In this document: positions 42,432 through 53,480 of the stretch, in pieces
How the letters are laid out: each line of letters opens with the position of its first letter
Numbering within the stretch: position 1 is the stretch's first letter
Assembly: GCA_033032175.1 (NCBI GenBank)
Contig: CM065320.1
Coordinates: 6,634,001 to 6,698,000 of the forward strand
DNA length: 64,000 nucleotides
Direction of reading: 5' to 3'
DNA from: Saturnia japonica
Lineage: Eukaryota; Arthropoda; Insecta; Lepidoptera; Saturniidae
Notes under the pieces: model-generated
The model's database searches: none
Told to the model about the DNA's origin: nothing
The model's input: only the letters and a program-made list of their open reading frames with translations
Position numbers and translations under genes: made by a program

Positions 42432-43058
42432 ACTACAATCGTGTGTGTATTTACTTCAAAAAACACGGCGCCCGTTTGTAAAACAAAACCAATGCAAACG
42501 TGAAAAGTTTTTGAAAAAAGAACTCTTTGAAAACTTTGATTTTTGAAATGAAAACTTCTTTAGCATCGTTGTGATTTCAAATTCGATGAAACGAAAAAGC
42601 AAAAGCGACAGTAAAAAGAGACAGACACAATAAATTCATAAGATTTAACGTGAGAGAAACTGAGATAGGAAAGTTTAAGGCGATGGTAAAATGGTACAAA
42701 AGAAGTTTGTTGCCACGCAGTAATGAATTTTATTACCTCACCAAAAAGGCACGAAACAAAAACTTTTTAGACAACACTTATGACATTCTGATACTGATTG
42801 ATATTGTGTCAGGTTACCATGGATATTTCAAATGTGCATTAATTGAAAATGATATTGTGAATAATGATTGTAAGTACTTATAAACTTTAAATTAGTGGGT
42901 ATTTAATCATTTTCTGAATTTAAAAAACAAATGTGAAGTTTTCACTTCTACTAAGTGTGAATTGCACATAATTTTTTTTTTCTTAACCTGCCAGTTTGCT
43001 TCCTGTATTGGCTTAGGTACGCATTAAACCTATTTGCTAGAATATTTAAACAGCGATT
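42432..43058. other. Non-coding interior of the transposon
   Basis: The 5' side of the transposase gene up to the right inverted repeat. A 77-codon forward frame at 42650-42883 has no recognisable domain. Function unknown. Confidence 0.3.
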
Positions 43059-43270
43059 TCAAGTTTAGTTCGAATACGAATTTCCGCCTGTTTCTTTTGT
43101 GATCATTTTTTTTCAGTATCTTTGAAATAGGTTCCTAGTTGTTATGTATTGTTGGAGAGCTAAGAAAACGGTTATGTTTTCAAAATAATCTGCAAGCCAA
43201 GTTTCATAAATAACGTTTTTATTTGTTTTTAAGGCATTTTAGTTAGTGGAAAAAAAAAATTATCGTTTTT
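43059..43270 (-). repeat. Right long terminal inverted repeat, outer part deleted
   Basis: It matches the inner ~210 bases of the left repeat, then jumps from TATCGTTTTT directly into the flanking host repeat. The terminal CAGGG end is lost. Confidence 0.7.
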
Positions 43271-43445
43271 ATAATATGTGTGTAATTGGTTTCTGGTTTC
43301 TGTTTGTATTTAGATAATGTTACCCAGTTACCAAGTTTACCTAGATACTGTGATTTTCTTTCTTTTAAGACACCGAGCACAACTCGGTCGCCCAGATATT
43401 TCTATTTAATATGCATAATTACGTTACATAAACCAACGAATGTAT

Positions 43446-43632
43446 ATCTTATTATATTAAGTGAGCAATTCTTGTATATAAATATATATATGTGTGTAAT
43501 TGGTTTCTCGAAAATGGCTTCAACAATTTGGATGAAAGTTTATATTTAGATAACGTTTTATATTCCAAGTATACCTAGATAGTTGTTTTTTTTAAAGTCA
43601 CTTAGCAAAGCTCGGTCGCCCAAATATTGACA
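43446..43632 (+). repeat. Unsplit copy of the old lepidopteran repeat
   Basis: It runs TAAGTGAGCAATTCTTGTAT, TGTGTGTAATTGGTTTCT, AGATAACGTTTTATATTCC to AAGCTCGGTCGCCCAAATAT. It lies directly after the split copy. Confidence 0.6.
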
Positions 43633-43734
43633 ATAATATGCATAACAAAATCTTAGTGAGTTGTAGGTCACGATAATTGAGCCCAAATGGATTGCGACCT
43701 CCACACAACAGGTGGTAGCACACGTCATAGTGAC

Positions 43735-43800
43735 GCGCTTAGCAGTGTCGTGTTCCACGATCAGCCGATGTATATCCAGTAATCGAGTGCGGTGGTAGAA
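43735..43800 (+). repeat. Dispersed repeat fragment (GTCGTGTTCC family)
   Basis: GTCGTGTTCCACGATCAGCC then GATGTATATCCAGTAAT matches 48300-48345 and, more weakly, 55175-55212 and 57910-57945. It resembles a common lepidopteran SINE body; the family is uncertain. Confidence 0.4.
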
Positions 43801-43849
43801 ATCTGTACTCGACTGGGTCTTTTAATAAAGTGATAAACGACGATGTATT

Positions 43850-44105
43850 TGTAATATGCAGCGAGACGGCACTCAGGAACATTGTTTATTGTAGTCGATT
43901 TATTAACACGATCCAGCGAGAATGACTTCAAGCCGGTCGCTGTCCTGCTTATAAAGTGCGTATGTGCGGTCACAGAGTACACATGCTACTATTGCACCCA
44001 ACCAATAGTGTAGGTCAATTGTAAAGTCAATAAGTACGGATAGTAAGTTCTTACGTACGTAATTAAGTACGAATTCCATAATCATATCGACACGATTCTC
44101 TGACA
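43850..44105 (-). repeat. Candidate solo LTR
   Basis: On the minus strand the segment starts TGTC and ends GCATATTACA, has a TATA box in CACTTTATAAGCAG (43948-43953) and AATAAA signals at about 43899-43904 and just after. That promoter-then-polyadenylation order within ~250 bases is LTR-like. No matching second LTR and no clear target duplication were found. Confidence 0.35.
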
Positions 44106-45482
44106 TATATTAAATTGTATTTTATTTAATATGACGAGTTGGTAGAGGAAGCCGATCCTTATAACATTATTGCTGATATCTCGGTGGTCGTCCTTTTTGT
44201 ACTCACCATCAGGCACAGTGTCTACACTTTGCCGTGCTACTATATATTATTAAGATGACTATAACTGATTAAGGTGAATATTATACGAACATATGAAATT
44301 TATCCGAAACATAGGTACAAGTTATAAAAAATCTTTCTGTATCGACTCTACATTTAATACTATTCAAATATTATACGCAATTTATAACAACTTAAAAAAA
44401 AGAAGTCGATGGAAAGTTATGAAAAGAAGCTATAGTCTTATGTCAATAGTTTAACTTCTAGCTGCTACATAGTGTAGGCGTGAATATGACGTGATAGCTA
44501 CGTAGTGTAATGTTGACGTGCTTACAGGGAATGCCGCTCGCGTCGTAGTGAAACATCGGCTCTTCCAATTTCCGTAATTGTGAGTTCATCAAGGAAATTG
44601 ACTGGCAGACAACGCAACGCCAGCCACTATTCATTAACTCAACATCGGAACAGCTTTTGCGTATTTCGAAGTTTGTTGACAATATTCCTGTATTAATTAT
44701 TATTTTATAGTAGAAGTTTAATTTAATATATAATAATCAAATTCATTTATGAGAAGGAAATTTGTATTCTATGAATAAAATTTGGTTCCTCGTTATTTGT
44801 TATTTTGCATAAAAATAATAAAAAGCTATTAGTAATAAGATGCTTATCATAAACATTTTTGTAGCATAATAGCACAGTCACCTCAAGAGAGAATGTTGGT
44901 GTGTTTTATTGGTGTAGCTGTAGTTCAACATAACACGTTGCGTACCCATGATGGGTTTTCCCCGACTGAAAAAAAGACTATGTGTGCGCAGGTGAAAGAG
45001 GAGGCACTCATGAAACCATCAAATATCCTAATAAAAACATGTAATTAAAAGAATTTATTTTATATTTATAACACAAATTGATGCTAATTTGTTTTAAAAA
45101 AATCATTATGATTTAATATATCTAACATAGTTACTTATCCACAAAACAATGTTTACTATTTTTTAGAAATAAAAACTCTAATGAGATTTAATAAGAAATA
45201 TAAAGTAAAAAAATGCAGTAATTTTTGCACGCGTATTTTAATAATGTTATGCTTTAAGAACCTAATAAAAGCAGTGCAATAAGTGCACGAACAAGTTTAG
45301 TGTATCAAAAACAATTAAGTGTGTGAAATTTGAAAAGCGTTTTAATGATTCTATAATACGATAATATACATATTTATGTTTTGTTTTAAATACCCCACCA
45401 GCAAAATAATGTTTTATTATATTTTATAAATTTACGTACTTTCACATATTTTTTATTTGCAAGGTATTAAAAAATGTAGTTA
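44106..45482. other. Gene-free stretch with a repeat scrap
   Basis: 44165-44230 (ATCTCGGTGGTCGTCC, CACCATCAGGCACAGTG) resembles 54990-55060 and 57990-58025, part of the same dispersed SINE-like family. No gene. Confidence 0.35.
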
Positions 45483-46578
45483 CTAGCTGTGCCTGCGATT
45501 TCGTCCGCATGGTATATTTCGTGTATAGAAAACAGCAACAGACAAAAAAGAACCTACCTTACCTCGGTCTCACCTGATGGTATTTGATCTGTATGGCTTT
45601 GAGAATACCTAAGTTAAATCATTTTAAATATTAACGAATATTATCCGAAAGACATAAGGGCTGAGTAGAGTTCAATACAAATTTTTTTTAAGTTTTGCAA
45701 TGCTTTAGGAAACGCTAAGTTTATTTACTGACTTTATTTTTAATAACCGTTAATATCCAGTAAATAATGACGCATGTGATGTATGTCTGTATAGTTTAAT
45801 ATAATTATAATCTCAATAGTGCAAAAACACATATCAGCAACATCTATCGTAGAAATTTAGATCGAAATAGACCGAACTGTAAAATGAATAAATAACAAAG
45901 ATATTGTTCATTATTTTACAAATTGAAAAACAACATTAATATCAGCAAAATGAATAAGCTCAGTCTTAATTTATTAATACAGTGCTTACTGAAAATGTTC
46001 TTATGTGGGAAAATAAATATCCAGCCAATATCGTGATAATTTTAATGCTGAATAAACGTAACATAAAAATTATATCGTGATTGTATTATTAATATGAACT
46101 TTCTTCCTAGTAATGTCTCAAAACATTTAAAACTAAAACGCCAAGCAATAAAGCGCCATTTTTCTAGGAAATACATACGTTTACATTTATTATTTTTATT
46201 GAAAATTACGTGAAGATAAAATAATCTGGATTACTTTCGTATCATTTCATTTTATTTCAGTAAATATTTTAAATATATTACGTACACATACATTGTTTTT
46301 TTTTAATATTTAGCTACATAACTTAAACTCAATTTATAGACCATATAAATGTCCGTACATGTAAAAATGCATCCTCTAAGTATCTCCACATCCAGACTAT
46401 AAACTACAATCATACCAAATTTTATCAAATTCGGTCCAAAAGTTATTTGCGTGATTGGTGTACGAAAACAAAACGAAATGTGTTCTGTCCATAATTCTAA
46501 ATCCCCCGTAGTATTTTATCTCAAATATCTTTAATGTACAGATTTTGACTATTTACTGTTTTATTGTAAGTATATAGA
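45483..46578 (-). mobile_element. Helitron-like element (family 3)
   Basis: Read on the minus strand it starts TCTATATACTTACAATAAAA (to 46578) and ends GCGGACGAAATCGCAGGCAC plus AGCTAG (CTAG at 45483-45486). It shares GTACATTAAAGATATTTGAG, TTATGGACAGAACAC and CCAATCACGCAAATAAC with the copy at 19477-20204. At 1096 bases it is longer, with AT-rich internal extra DNA. Non-coding. Confidence 0.65.
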
Positions 46579-46829
46579 TTAATACCTGTTGTATTTATGC
46601 ATAATTATTGAAATTTTAAATAATAATATCAAACTAATATATCTCTCATAACCAATATGTAATGTATGTAGGTAGGTATATCTGAATAAGTAAAAAATAT
46701 TATTAATCACATTCTTAAAATGCAGTCTTCAATCATTTAGAACAAATCAATAAAATACACACGCAAAATGTGTTAATAAATTTATAATGAAAATGATTCG
46801 CTGGGAAAATACAACAGCCGGCCGGTAAA
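46579..46829. other. Gene-free AT-rich stretch
   Basis: Nothing recognised. Confidence 0.35.
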
Positions 46830-46995
46830 TAAAAAAGGTGTCATGGTCGTGAGGTAATTGATGGCGAGCGGCAATCAAATTAGACTCCGCGTCGCGGGTA
46901 ATCGGCTGAAAGCTGCCCGACAGACAGCTTTTGTGGGTCTACGAAACGTACGCGGTTCGGAGCCCCGGCTGCGACTCAGCCAAACTGTACGTTTT
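46830..46995. promoter_or_regulatory. GC-richer complex island
   Basis: GGCAATCAAATTAGACTCCG, CGGGTAATCGGCTGAAAGC and GGTTCGGAGCCCCGGCTGC stand out from the flanking AT-rich DNA. No repeat features; coding is unlikely because the open frame runs into a simple CTAGTACT/CCTACTAGT repeat. Candidate regulatory element only. Confidence 0.2.
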
Positions 46996-47034
46996 TACTC
47001 TATCATCCTACTAGTACTACTTCCTATCCCACTA

Positions 47035-47652
47035 GTCCTACTAGTAATATAATAAATGTGAAAGTGTGTATGTTTGAATGTTTGTTAGTCAATCACGCAA
47101 AAAGGGCTAAACAGATTTAGACGAAATTTGGCACTTAGATAGTCTTTGACCTGGAATAACACATAGGGTACTTTTTATCCCTGTAACTATCATAGCTTAA
47201 CCAATGTTATCTTACAAATATAATTAATGTGAAAATTTGTTTTTTTGTTACACGATCACGGTAAAACGGCTGAATGGATTTCGATAAAAGTTGGCACACA
47301 GATATTCTAATATAACCTGGATTAACACATAGGATACATTTTGGTCCGGTTAATGTTATACCTTGACCACTGTTATCAATTCATATCGAAAACTAAGCCT
47401 AAACCTAAAATTATTCCGTTGTAGTAAAATTAGTAAGATTTTCTGAACTATTTTCATAGGAGCGAGCGGATGGTGGCAGTGGCCGATGAGTACATTTTGA
47501 TCCGGTTAATGTTATACCTTGACCACTGTTATCAATTCATATCGAAAACTAAGCCTAAACCTAAAATTATTCCGTTGTAGTAAAATTAGTAAGATTTTCT
47601 GAACTATTTTCATAGGAGCGAGCGGATGGTGGCAGTGGCCGATGAGTGCTAG
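47035..47652 (+). mobile_element. Helitron-like element with a 156-base tandem duplication
   Basis: The 5' side TAATATAATAAATGTGAAAG, CAATCACGCAAAAAGG and TGACCTGGAATAACACATAG is of common lepidopteran Helitron type; a second such 5' module follows at 47222. The 3' side ends AGTG-CTAG at 47649-47652. The units 47335-47490 and 47491-47646 (TACATTTTGGTCCGG ... GCAGTGGCCGATGAG) are nearly identical. Confidence 0.6.
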
Positions 47653-48284
47653 TAAAAAAAAATTATTTGTTGAAAATTCATAAATCTCTTAGAAAGAGAT
47701 AACAAAATTGGAAAAAATAAATTTACTGAAAAACTATTATATTTGTTTCCGTACTTTTTTCCCCTCTCACCTCTCATCCATACCTAAACCTAAACATAAA
47801 CCCAAACCGAAACCTAAATCCAAACCTTAGCCTACATAAGGAATGCCAACGGGTTTGTTGATTTATTGATATTGATATACCTATTGTAAATTATCTGCAT
47901 TATACAGTCTTGCTACGAGTGAATTCTTTCATTGTGTTATGCTGCATGTGGTGACCCTGACTTGATATGAGCATACAACCTTCTGACTTTTTGAAAAACT
48001 TAAGCCAATTGTAATGAATATAGGTAAAGAGATATATTGGACCATGGAGAAGAACATAGGCTACCTTATGTAAACTTGAAGGGGTGAAATAGAGGATGGT
48101 TAAGGAGGTCCTCAAATTTAGGAGGGGAAAATTCATATTTATGCTTTTGGTAAGACATAAAAGCTGATTTACGTTTTTCAAAAACCTGATTTTAATTATG
48201 TTTTGAAGTTTTATTGAGACGGTTAATTTGTTGGACGGGACGAGCATATCATTAAAATACCATACACACGATGATAAACCCATC
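47653..48284. other. Gene-free stretch with a CCTAAA-like tract
   Basis: A degenerate six-base tract (CCTAAACCTAAACATAAA and variants) occupies 47783-47829. The 127-codon reverse frame at 47900-48283 has no recognised domain. Confidence 0.35.
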
Positions 48285-48350
48285 TATGGTTTTCTTTTGG
48301 TTTATCGTGTTCCGAGATCAGTCGGTGTATATGCAGTAATATACAGTTAT
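48285..48350 (+). repeat. Dispersed repeat fragment (GTCGTGTTCC family)
   Basis: TTTCTTTTGGTTTATCGTG, then TTCCGAGATCAGTCGGTG and TATATGCAGTAAT. Best copy of the family shared with 43735, 55163 and 57896. Confidence 0.4.
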
Positions 48351-48741
48351 ACAATAATGCAAATAGAAATTAGGTACAGTATGACTGGGTTAACTAAAAA
48401 TCTTCTTAAGTAAATAAAATTATAAATGCTAACTATATTAATAAAATGTCATTGATTGCCAACAATTATTTAGATGGTAAAAGTTTAGGGTCCCCTTGCG
48501 TCCTCCTCGGCATTGCATCACACTAATATGCTCACCATTGAGACACTCCGACTTGGGAACAAATTCACGTATTCCTAGGCTCTGTAAGATCCTAAATAGC
48601 TATGTGGTGATATTATTGATGTGCATTTTAATAATGCATCTACTCAAGCGGTATATAAGCGTGTAATGGGTACCATATCTATAACAGTGGGTTTTCAATT
48701 ATATTTATCTTGGTTTATATTTATTGAGAGTGTGAAAATCT

Positions 48742-51578
48742 TTTTTTTTCGATCTTACCTTCTGTTAGCCTGAGAGGCCGTACCTAAAAACAAAGCTGCT
48801 GATGGCTTTTACAGCTTTACCGGGCTTGGGGGCGAGCGCTTAAGGCACACAGCCGCGAAAGCTTGGGTAACAAGCGTGCAAGGGTGCCAAAGTGCCCGAA
48901 CCTCGGCTTGAGTTGTTGCCGCGATTGCAAAGAAGACGCGATCTGACTAATTCCCTATCCGTAAAATTCGAGCTAAACTAACACATACATATATACATGT
49001 CCTTGGCTCCTGGGAGGAAGGAAGGATTATGTGTATATATATGTATTTCATGATCTGAAATATGGTCTACCTCTACACTAACTATTGTAAAAAGAAAGAA
49101 AAGTTCCTTTATAGAACCTATGTTGTGGTGTACACATATGTATGAACATATTGTGTGTAATGATGTGTGTAGTGTGGGTAGCTAAGTGATTGCAAGTGCA
49201 TTGATACCTGTTGCGTGGGTGGCTGCCAGTCTCAAGGGTTTCACACCGAGGAATGGAAATAGGCTTGAGTTAGCCGCCCGTGCCCTGCGGAAGGAACGGT
49301 GGTTTCGCAGGCGTGGGCGCGAGACCGCTCTGTTTGGAGTGACGGTGGGGAGTAGTATTTGTTTATTTACTCGATCTTATCAACGGGATCGGTAAAGATA
49401 TTACGCGGCCAGCGTTGTTCGCGAGGGACGTTCGGTTTTGGGGTGTAAGTCGCGGCAGCTTTGATCAACGGATTCGCGTGATTCGACGGGGCGTCGAAAT
49501 ATGATCTCGAGAGGTATTTGATGTACGATTAGAACGAGTGAAGTTGCATATCTCTATGGAGGTCTTGCTGTCGAACGTACCAAGGGGCTGTGTTAATAAT
49601 ACGTAAGAATCGTGTTTGGAGGACTTGGAATGTATGGATATTGGATTTTGACATATGAGCGAATGCAGCGCAACTTTTGCTTACAGTCAGAGGCTGTAGT
49701 CGTCCTATGAATATTGAGGCTCTGTTCCAAACAGTAAGGACATGAGAGTCGAAGGTGAGCTTCTTATCGAGGGACACACCGAGATATTTAATCTCGGTGG
49801 CCCAGCGGATATTGTTTTTAAAGAGTTTGAGAGGTTTGATACCCTCGGGGATTGCTTTTTTGCTAGGGTCGACGATAATCGCAGCGGTCTTGGAGGGGTT
49901 GATGTTTATGCGCCATTTACGATACCATTTACCGAGAGTTGTAACGGCACGTTGGACGGTGTGTCTGATATGAATTCTGTCTATTAGAAGCGTAAATGAC
50001 TGTATCGTCAGCATATTGACCTACTTCGACCTCGGAGGGAGGGGACTGACGTACAGGTTGTAAAGGAAAGGTGCCAGAATGGAGCCTTGCGGAACGCTCG
50101 ATCGTGCGGGGTGTGGAGTGGAAAGTACATCTTTCACTCGATAGCGGAAGGTTCGGTCGGTGAGGTAGTCGCGGATGATATGAACTAATCTATCTGGGAC
50201 TTGTAAGTGGTGTAGCTTGTGGACCAGTCCGGCGTTCCAGACCTTATCGAAGGCCTTGGTGACGTCAAACAAGAGCGCAAGCATACGGTACTGTTTATCT
50301 TTCGCGAAGTTAGTCGCTATGTGCTCCGTAAGGCGTTGGACTTGGTGCGTACAAGAGTGTCGAGCGTGGAACCCGAACCGCTCGGGTGGGTATAGACTTT
50401 TGTATTCTATTACGGTCTTGAGGCGGTTCAGAAGGAGCCGCTCATAGATTTTACCTAAGGTATTCAAGAGACTAATCGGGTGATAGCTATCGGGAAGCGA
50501 TGCTTGTTTCCCGGGTTTATGTATCTCTATGTATATGGCCGTTTTACAGGCGGCTGGGAAATTGCAGTGGGCGATGTTTACATTGAAGATGCAAACCAAG
50601 AGTACTATGAGGTGTTCGGGAAGAAGTTTGAGTACTTCATTCCTGATCCCGTCAAGACCGGGGTATTTTTTTAACTTGAGGCCCTTGATAACGGAACAGA
50701 CTTCGTCAGATGTGACCGGGGATAAGGTATCCGTGGGGGGACCGAACCAAGTTCCTATACCGAGGTTCCGATTCAGTTTACATGTGCGGCGTCTATGTTG
50801 TCGCAGTTTGGGGAGCACTGGCTCTCCAAACTAGCGGCGGGACACTACGCCTTGTCTTCACTATCGAATACGAATGGAAGGCCCGGGCCTCTTTCGAGGG
50901 GTGGCGTTTGGGAGGAGTATTCTATTTTTAACGATCTAGCTTACTTCCAGTATGCGAGATCGGACGATTTGAGACCCTCTACGAGGTTGTCCCACCTGTG
51001 GCATCTAAATTATGTTTTACGAGCTTTAAACTCTCACTGTAACGCGCGTAATCTTTCGCAGTTTTCCCTAGACGGGAATAAATCGTGTGCGCGTGTCACA
51101 GCGTTCTTTTCCGTCTTCAACGCTCGCAGGTCGGCAGGGAGTACTAAGCGGCGATCGTTCACCACTTTGACCTCTCTCAAGGCCTCTCTGATGCCGACCT
51201 GAAGGTGTTCGACGAAGGAATCGATCGCTAAGTCGGCGTCTGCGACTGACCGTGGTACGTTAGGGGCCCTATCTAGGCTGGACGAGGACGGCCTATCCGC
51301 GAGTAAATGTTTAAATTTCGCGTAGTTAACCACCCGAACGGAGGGAGGACTGTGGTCGGAGAGATGTCCTAGTTGGAGGATGACCGGGTGGTGATCGCAG
51401 TCGAGTTCATGTACGACTTCTATAAGTTAACGACGACAGTTAGCTTGAAAGTGGGTGGATTTTGAGGGTGCTATTACCTCAAAGTTTATGTCATCGCATT
51501 ACAGATCGAGAATCCTCCCGTTACGGGAGTCACTCAAACTGTTAAAGGCAGTGTGCCCACTGTTGAGGTTGCCTGAAA
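48742..51578 (-). mobile_element. 5'-truncated jockey-clade LINE
   Basis: On the minus strand the element begins in the endonuclease domain at ~51578. It includes the RT, a 3' untranslated region of ~620 bases and a poly-A tail (poly-T at 48742-48750). GC content is clearly above the flanks, as usual for jockey elements. It is truncated and broken. Confidence 0.88.
49367..51578 (-). pseudogene. Jockey ORF2: endonuclease end and reverse transcriptase, broken
   Basis: Endonuclease remnant NLNSGHTAFNSLSDSRNGRI, then ELDCDHHPVILQLG. A linker follows (VVNYAKFKHLL, 51034-51333) and continues with several in-frame stops to 50780. RT blocks in 50021-50818 are KKYPGLDGIRNEVLKLLP, PDSYHPISLLNTLGKIYERL, LLFDVTKAFDKVW and SSVPQGSILAPFLYNLY. 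The catalytic YADD is intact (50004-50015) but in a shifted frame, with another shift near 49985. The C-terminal frame runs to a premature TAA at 49529, then SYIKYLSRSYFDAPSNHANP to the natural stop at 49367-49369. Non-functional. Confidence 0.88.
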
Positions 51579-51798
51579 ATCTTATCTAAATAAATAACAC
51601 CATCGTAACACAAAACATAGCGTAGCGTTACCATATGTCGCATTAATTTATTATAATTTTAGTATAATCAAATTAAGCCATTGTAGACAAACTTTTTTTA
51701 ATAAATAAATCTTATATCAAAGTTGACAACTTTTTCAATTCAAGCATCGAAAAAACTAAGCAGAAACCAAACGCTATGTAATATCTATACTAATATCA

Positions 51799-52257
51799 TG
51801 TTACGACCTGTTACAACCCGATTAAAAAGATAGAAAAAATTCTATTCCCGAAATATATTGAAGCAGCTAGAAACTTCTCAGGACATCGAAATAATGTTCG
51901 GGTCGTAAACAACCGCGGCGTATATTTGTGTAAACATCGCAATTTACACACCCACACACAGTTTATCGCCTCAATTACGTCATCGAGCGGGCATTGAAAG
52001 TAAATATCAATGAAAAGTTCGCGACGCTTCACGATGTTTCTGCAGTTGTTTAGTGTAGGTATATAAGCGACTCAGGCACGGCACTGAAGCACTTCAGTTT
52101 TGAATTACAAAGCGATAACAACGAGCGATAAAAGGAAGCGAAACCACAGTGTACTAAATAACACTGTTGTGAGTTCGTGTAATTTGTAACTGTGTGGAAT
52201 TCAAATAAATCTTCTTCACGTCAATTATCGGCATTTTTAACACCCACGGGTGTAACA
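51799..52257 (+). repeat. Solo LTR, 459 bases
   Basis: Starts TGTTACGACC and ends GGTGTAACA, an imperfect inverted-repeat pair with TG...CA ends. It is flanked by ATCA (51795-51798) and ATTA (52258-52261), a 4-base target duplication with one change. The Helitron consensus around the site supports ATTA as the original. It carries its own TATA box, initiator and AATAAA. No internal region or second LTR remains, so it probably arose by LTR-LTR recombination. Confidence 0.75.
52060..52098 (+). promoter_or_regulatory. Core promoter inside the solo LTR
   Basis: TATATAAG at 52060-52067 and an arthropod-type initiator TCAGT at 52094-52098, ~34 bases apart. AATAAA at 52204-52209 lies downstream. Confidence 0.55.
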
Positions 52258-52875
52258 ATTATAAAGCTGAAGAGCTTGTTTGTTTGGTTAAACGCGCTAA
52301 TCTCAGGAACTACTGGTTCGAATGGAAAAATTATTTTTGTGTTGGATAGCCCATTTATCTAAATCATCATGCTATCATCAATAGGAGCGGAGCATCAATG
52401 AAAAATGTTGCAAAAACGGGGAAAAGTTACTCCTTTTGAGAGCTTCCATTGCGTGCGCTGCGTAAATGGATAAAGTTACGCAATAATCATGTGTGATGGG
52501 AGTATTTCTGTTAAAAAGTTATAAAAAAAATCGCGATGGTATATATTTATGTTTTAAGGTTGATTCAATATAACCTTTTTTTATGGTAATGCATTATTTG
52601 CGAAGTTGTTTTTTATAAACATGTTATTAATCATAATCTAAATAAATACAATATTCATCACAAGTATTTAATTTTGAACAAAATTGCCCATAACATCAAT
52701 TGATTTCAATAAATATCTTAGGAGATATCACAGATTTAAAATAACTCCGAAGCAAAATAAAGACAGTTTCAGCTCCTTTAGAATCGTATTATAAGTTCCT
52801 ACGACCCACTCTCTCTAACCCTTTCTCTCACTCTCTCTCTTATTTGACGCAGACGAAGTTGCGCGGGTCAGCTAG

Positions 52876-53039
52876 CTATATAATAAAACATAAATAATGA
52901 TTAAACAGCTTAGTAAGTCCTTTTACGATGTACTGTGAAACTTCGTTGTGTTTATTTTAATGACACTTAAACCTAAACATGGCAACCGCAAGTCAATTAT
53001 GTCGTCTGCTTTAACGTTGTGTTATGAGTAGGATTTCAT
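52876..53039. other. Short gene-free stretch
   Basis: Nothing recognised. Confidence 0.35.
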
Positions 53040-53480
53040 AACAAGCTCCATTATTAGCGAATGGAAGAGATATGGACGGGCACGCAGTTTCCGCATAGAG
53101 CTAAAGAGCTTTTATCATAATTTAAGTTTTCCATTAGCCATAATTGACGCGAACACCGTTTATCGCTTTACGGTTTTAAATCGCTCGTGCGATTGTTATT
53201 TTTGGATTCACTATTCTCAGATCTTCCAAATGTTATAATACAGTCTTAATTGACAATCCTATTAATTATTAATAAGAATTATGGCGGATAGCTTTTATCT
53301 TAATGTTGCTTTTAACGTTGCATTTGTATCCGGATGGGCGACCGCGACCGGTCCAATGTAATATCCGACGCAATAGCGCAACGTTCTCGGTAATGGATAA
53401 ATTATATCTATTAATGATTACATTTTAATTTATGAATAATTCAATCGTAGGTTGCGGTTCATTTTAAATTCCGATTAATT
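53040..53480. promoter_or_regulatory. TAAT-rich complex island, possible enhancer
   Basis: ATTAGCCATAATTGACGCGA, TTAATTGACAATCC, TATTAATTATTAATAAGAA, TATTAATGATTAC and GATTAATTATGAAA are interspersed with GCGACCGCGACCGGTCCAAT and CGACGCAATAGCGCAACG. No repeat or frame. Inferred regulatory, unproven. Confidence 0.2.

Larger units (their letters stand above)
36541..43270 (-). mobile_element. Tc1/mariner-superfamily transposon with long inverted repeats, holding a nested copia element
   Basis: The left end is CAGGGTTATTGGTAATTCG preceded by TATA. The long terminal repeat 36541-37019 has its inverted partner at 43059-43270, whose outer ~270 bases are deleted. The transposase gene on the minus strand is split by the copia element 37549-41617. 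Without copia the element would be ~2.7 kb. A fragment of the same family lies at 11541-12295. Confidence 0.8.
36507..43410 (+). repeat. Old lepidopteran repeat split by a transposon; halves at 36507-36540 and 43271-43410
   Basis: The left half contains TAAGTGAGCAATTCTTGTGT and stops where the transposon end CAGGG begins (36541). The right half resumes TGTGTGTAATTGGTTTCT and runs to CTCGGTCGCCCAGATATT (43391-43408). A neighbouring unsplit copy at 43446-43632 carries all parts in that order (TAAGTGAGCAATTCTTGTAT, TGTGTGTAATTGGTTTCT, CTCGGTCGCCCAAATATT), showing what the empty site looked like. Confidence 0.7.
51784..52875 (+). mobile_element. Helitron-like element (family 2) with a solo LTR inserted in its 5' end
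   Basis: 5' end TCTATACTAAT at 51784, interrupted by 51799-52257, then TATAAAGCTGAAGAGC, GAACTACTGGTTCGAATGG, TTGGATAGCCCATTTATC and the 3' end GACGAAGTTGCGCGGGTCAG plus CTAG (52872-52875). It serves as the uninterrupted reference for 29117-31592. Non-coding. Confidence 0.75.

Noticed and set aside
42650..42883. 77-codon forward frame inside the transposon
   Set aside because: Opposite strand to the transposase, no domain; not supported.
47900..48283. 127-codon reverse frame
   Set aside because: Composition is biased to Leu/Ile/Lys from AT-rich DNA and no domain is visible.
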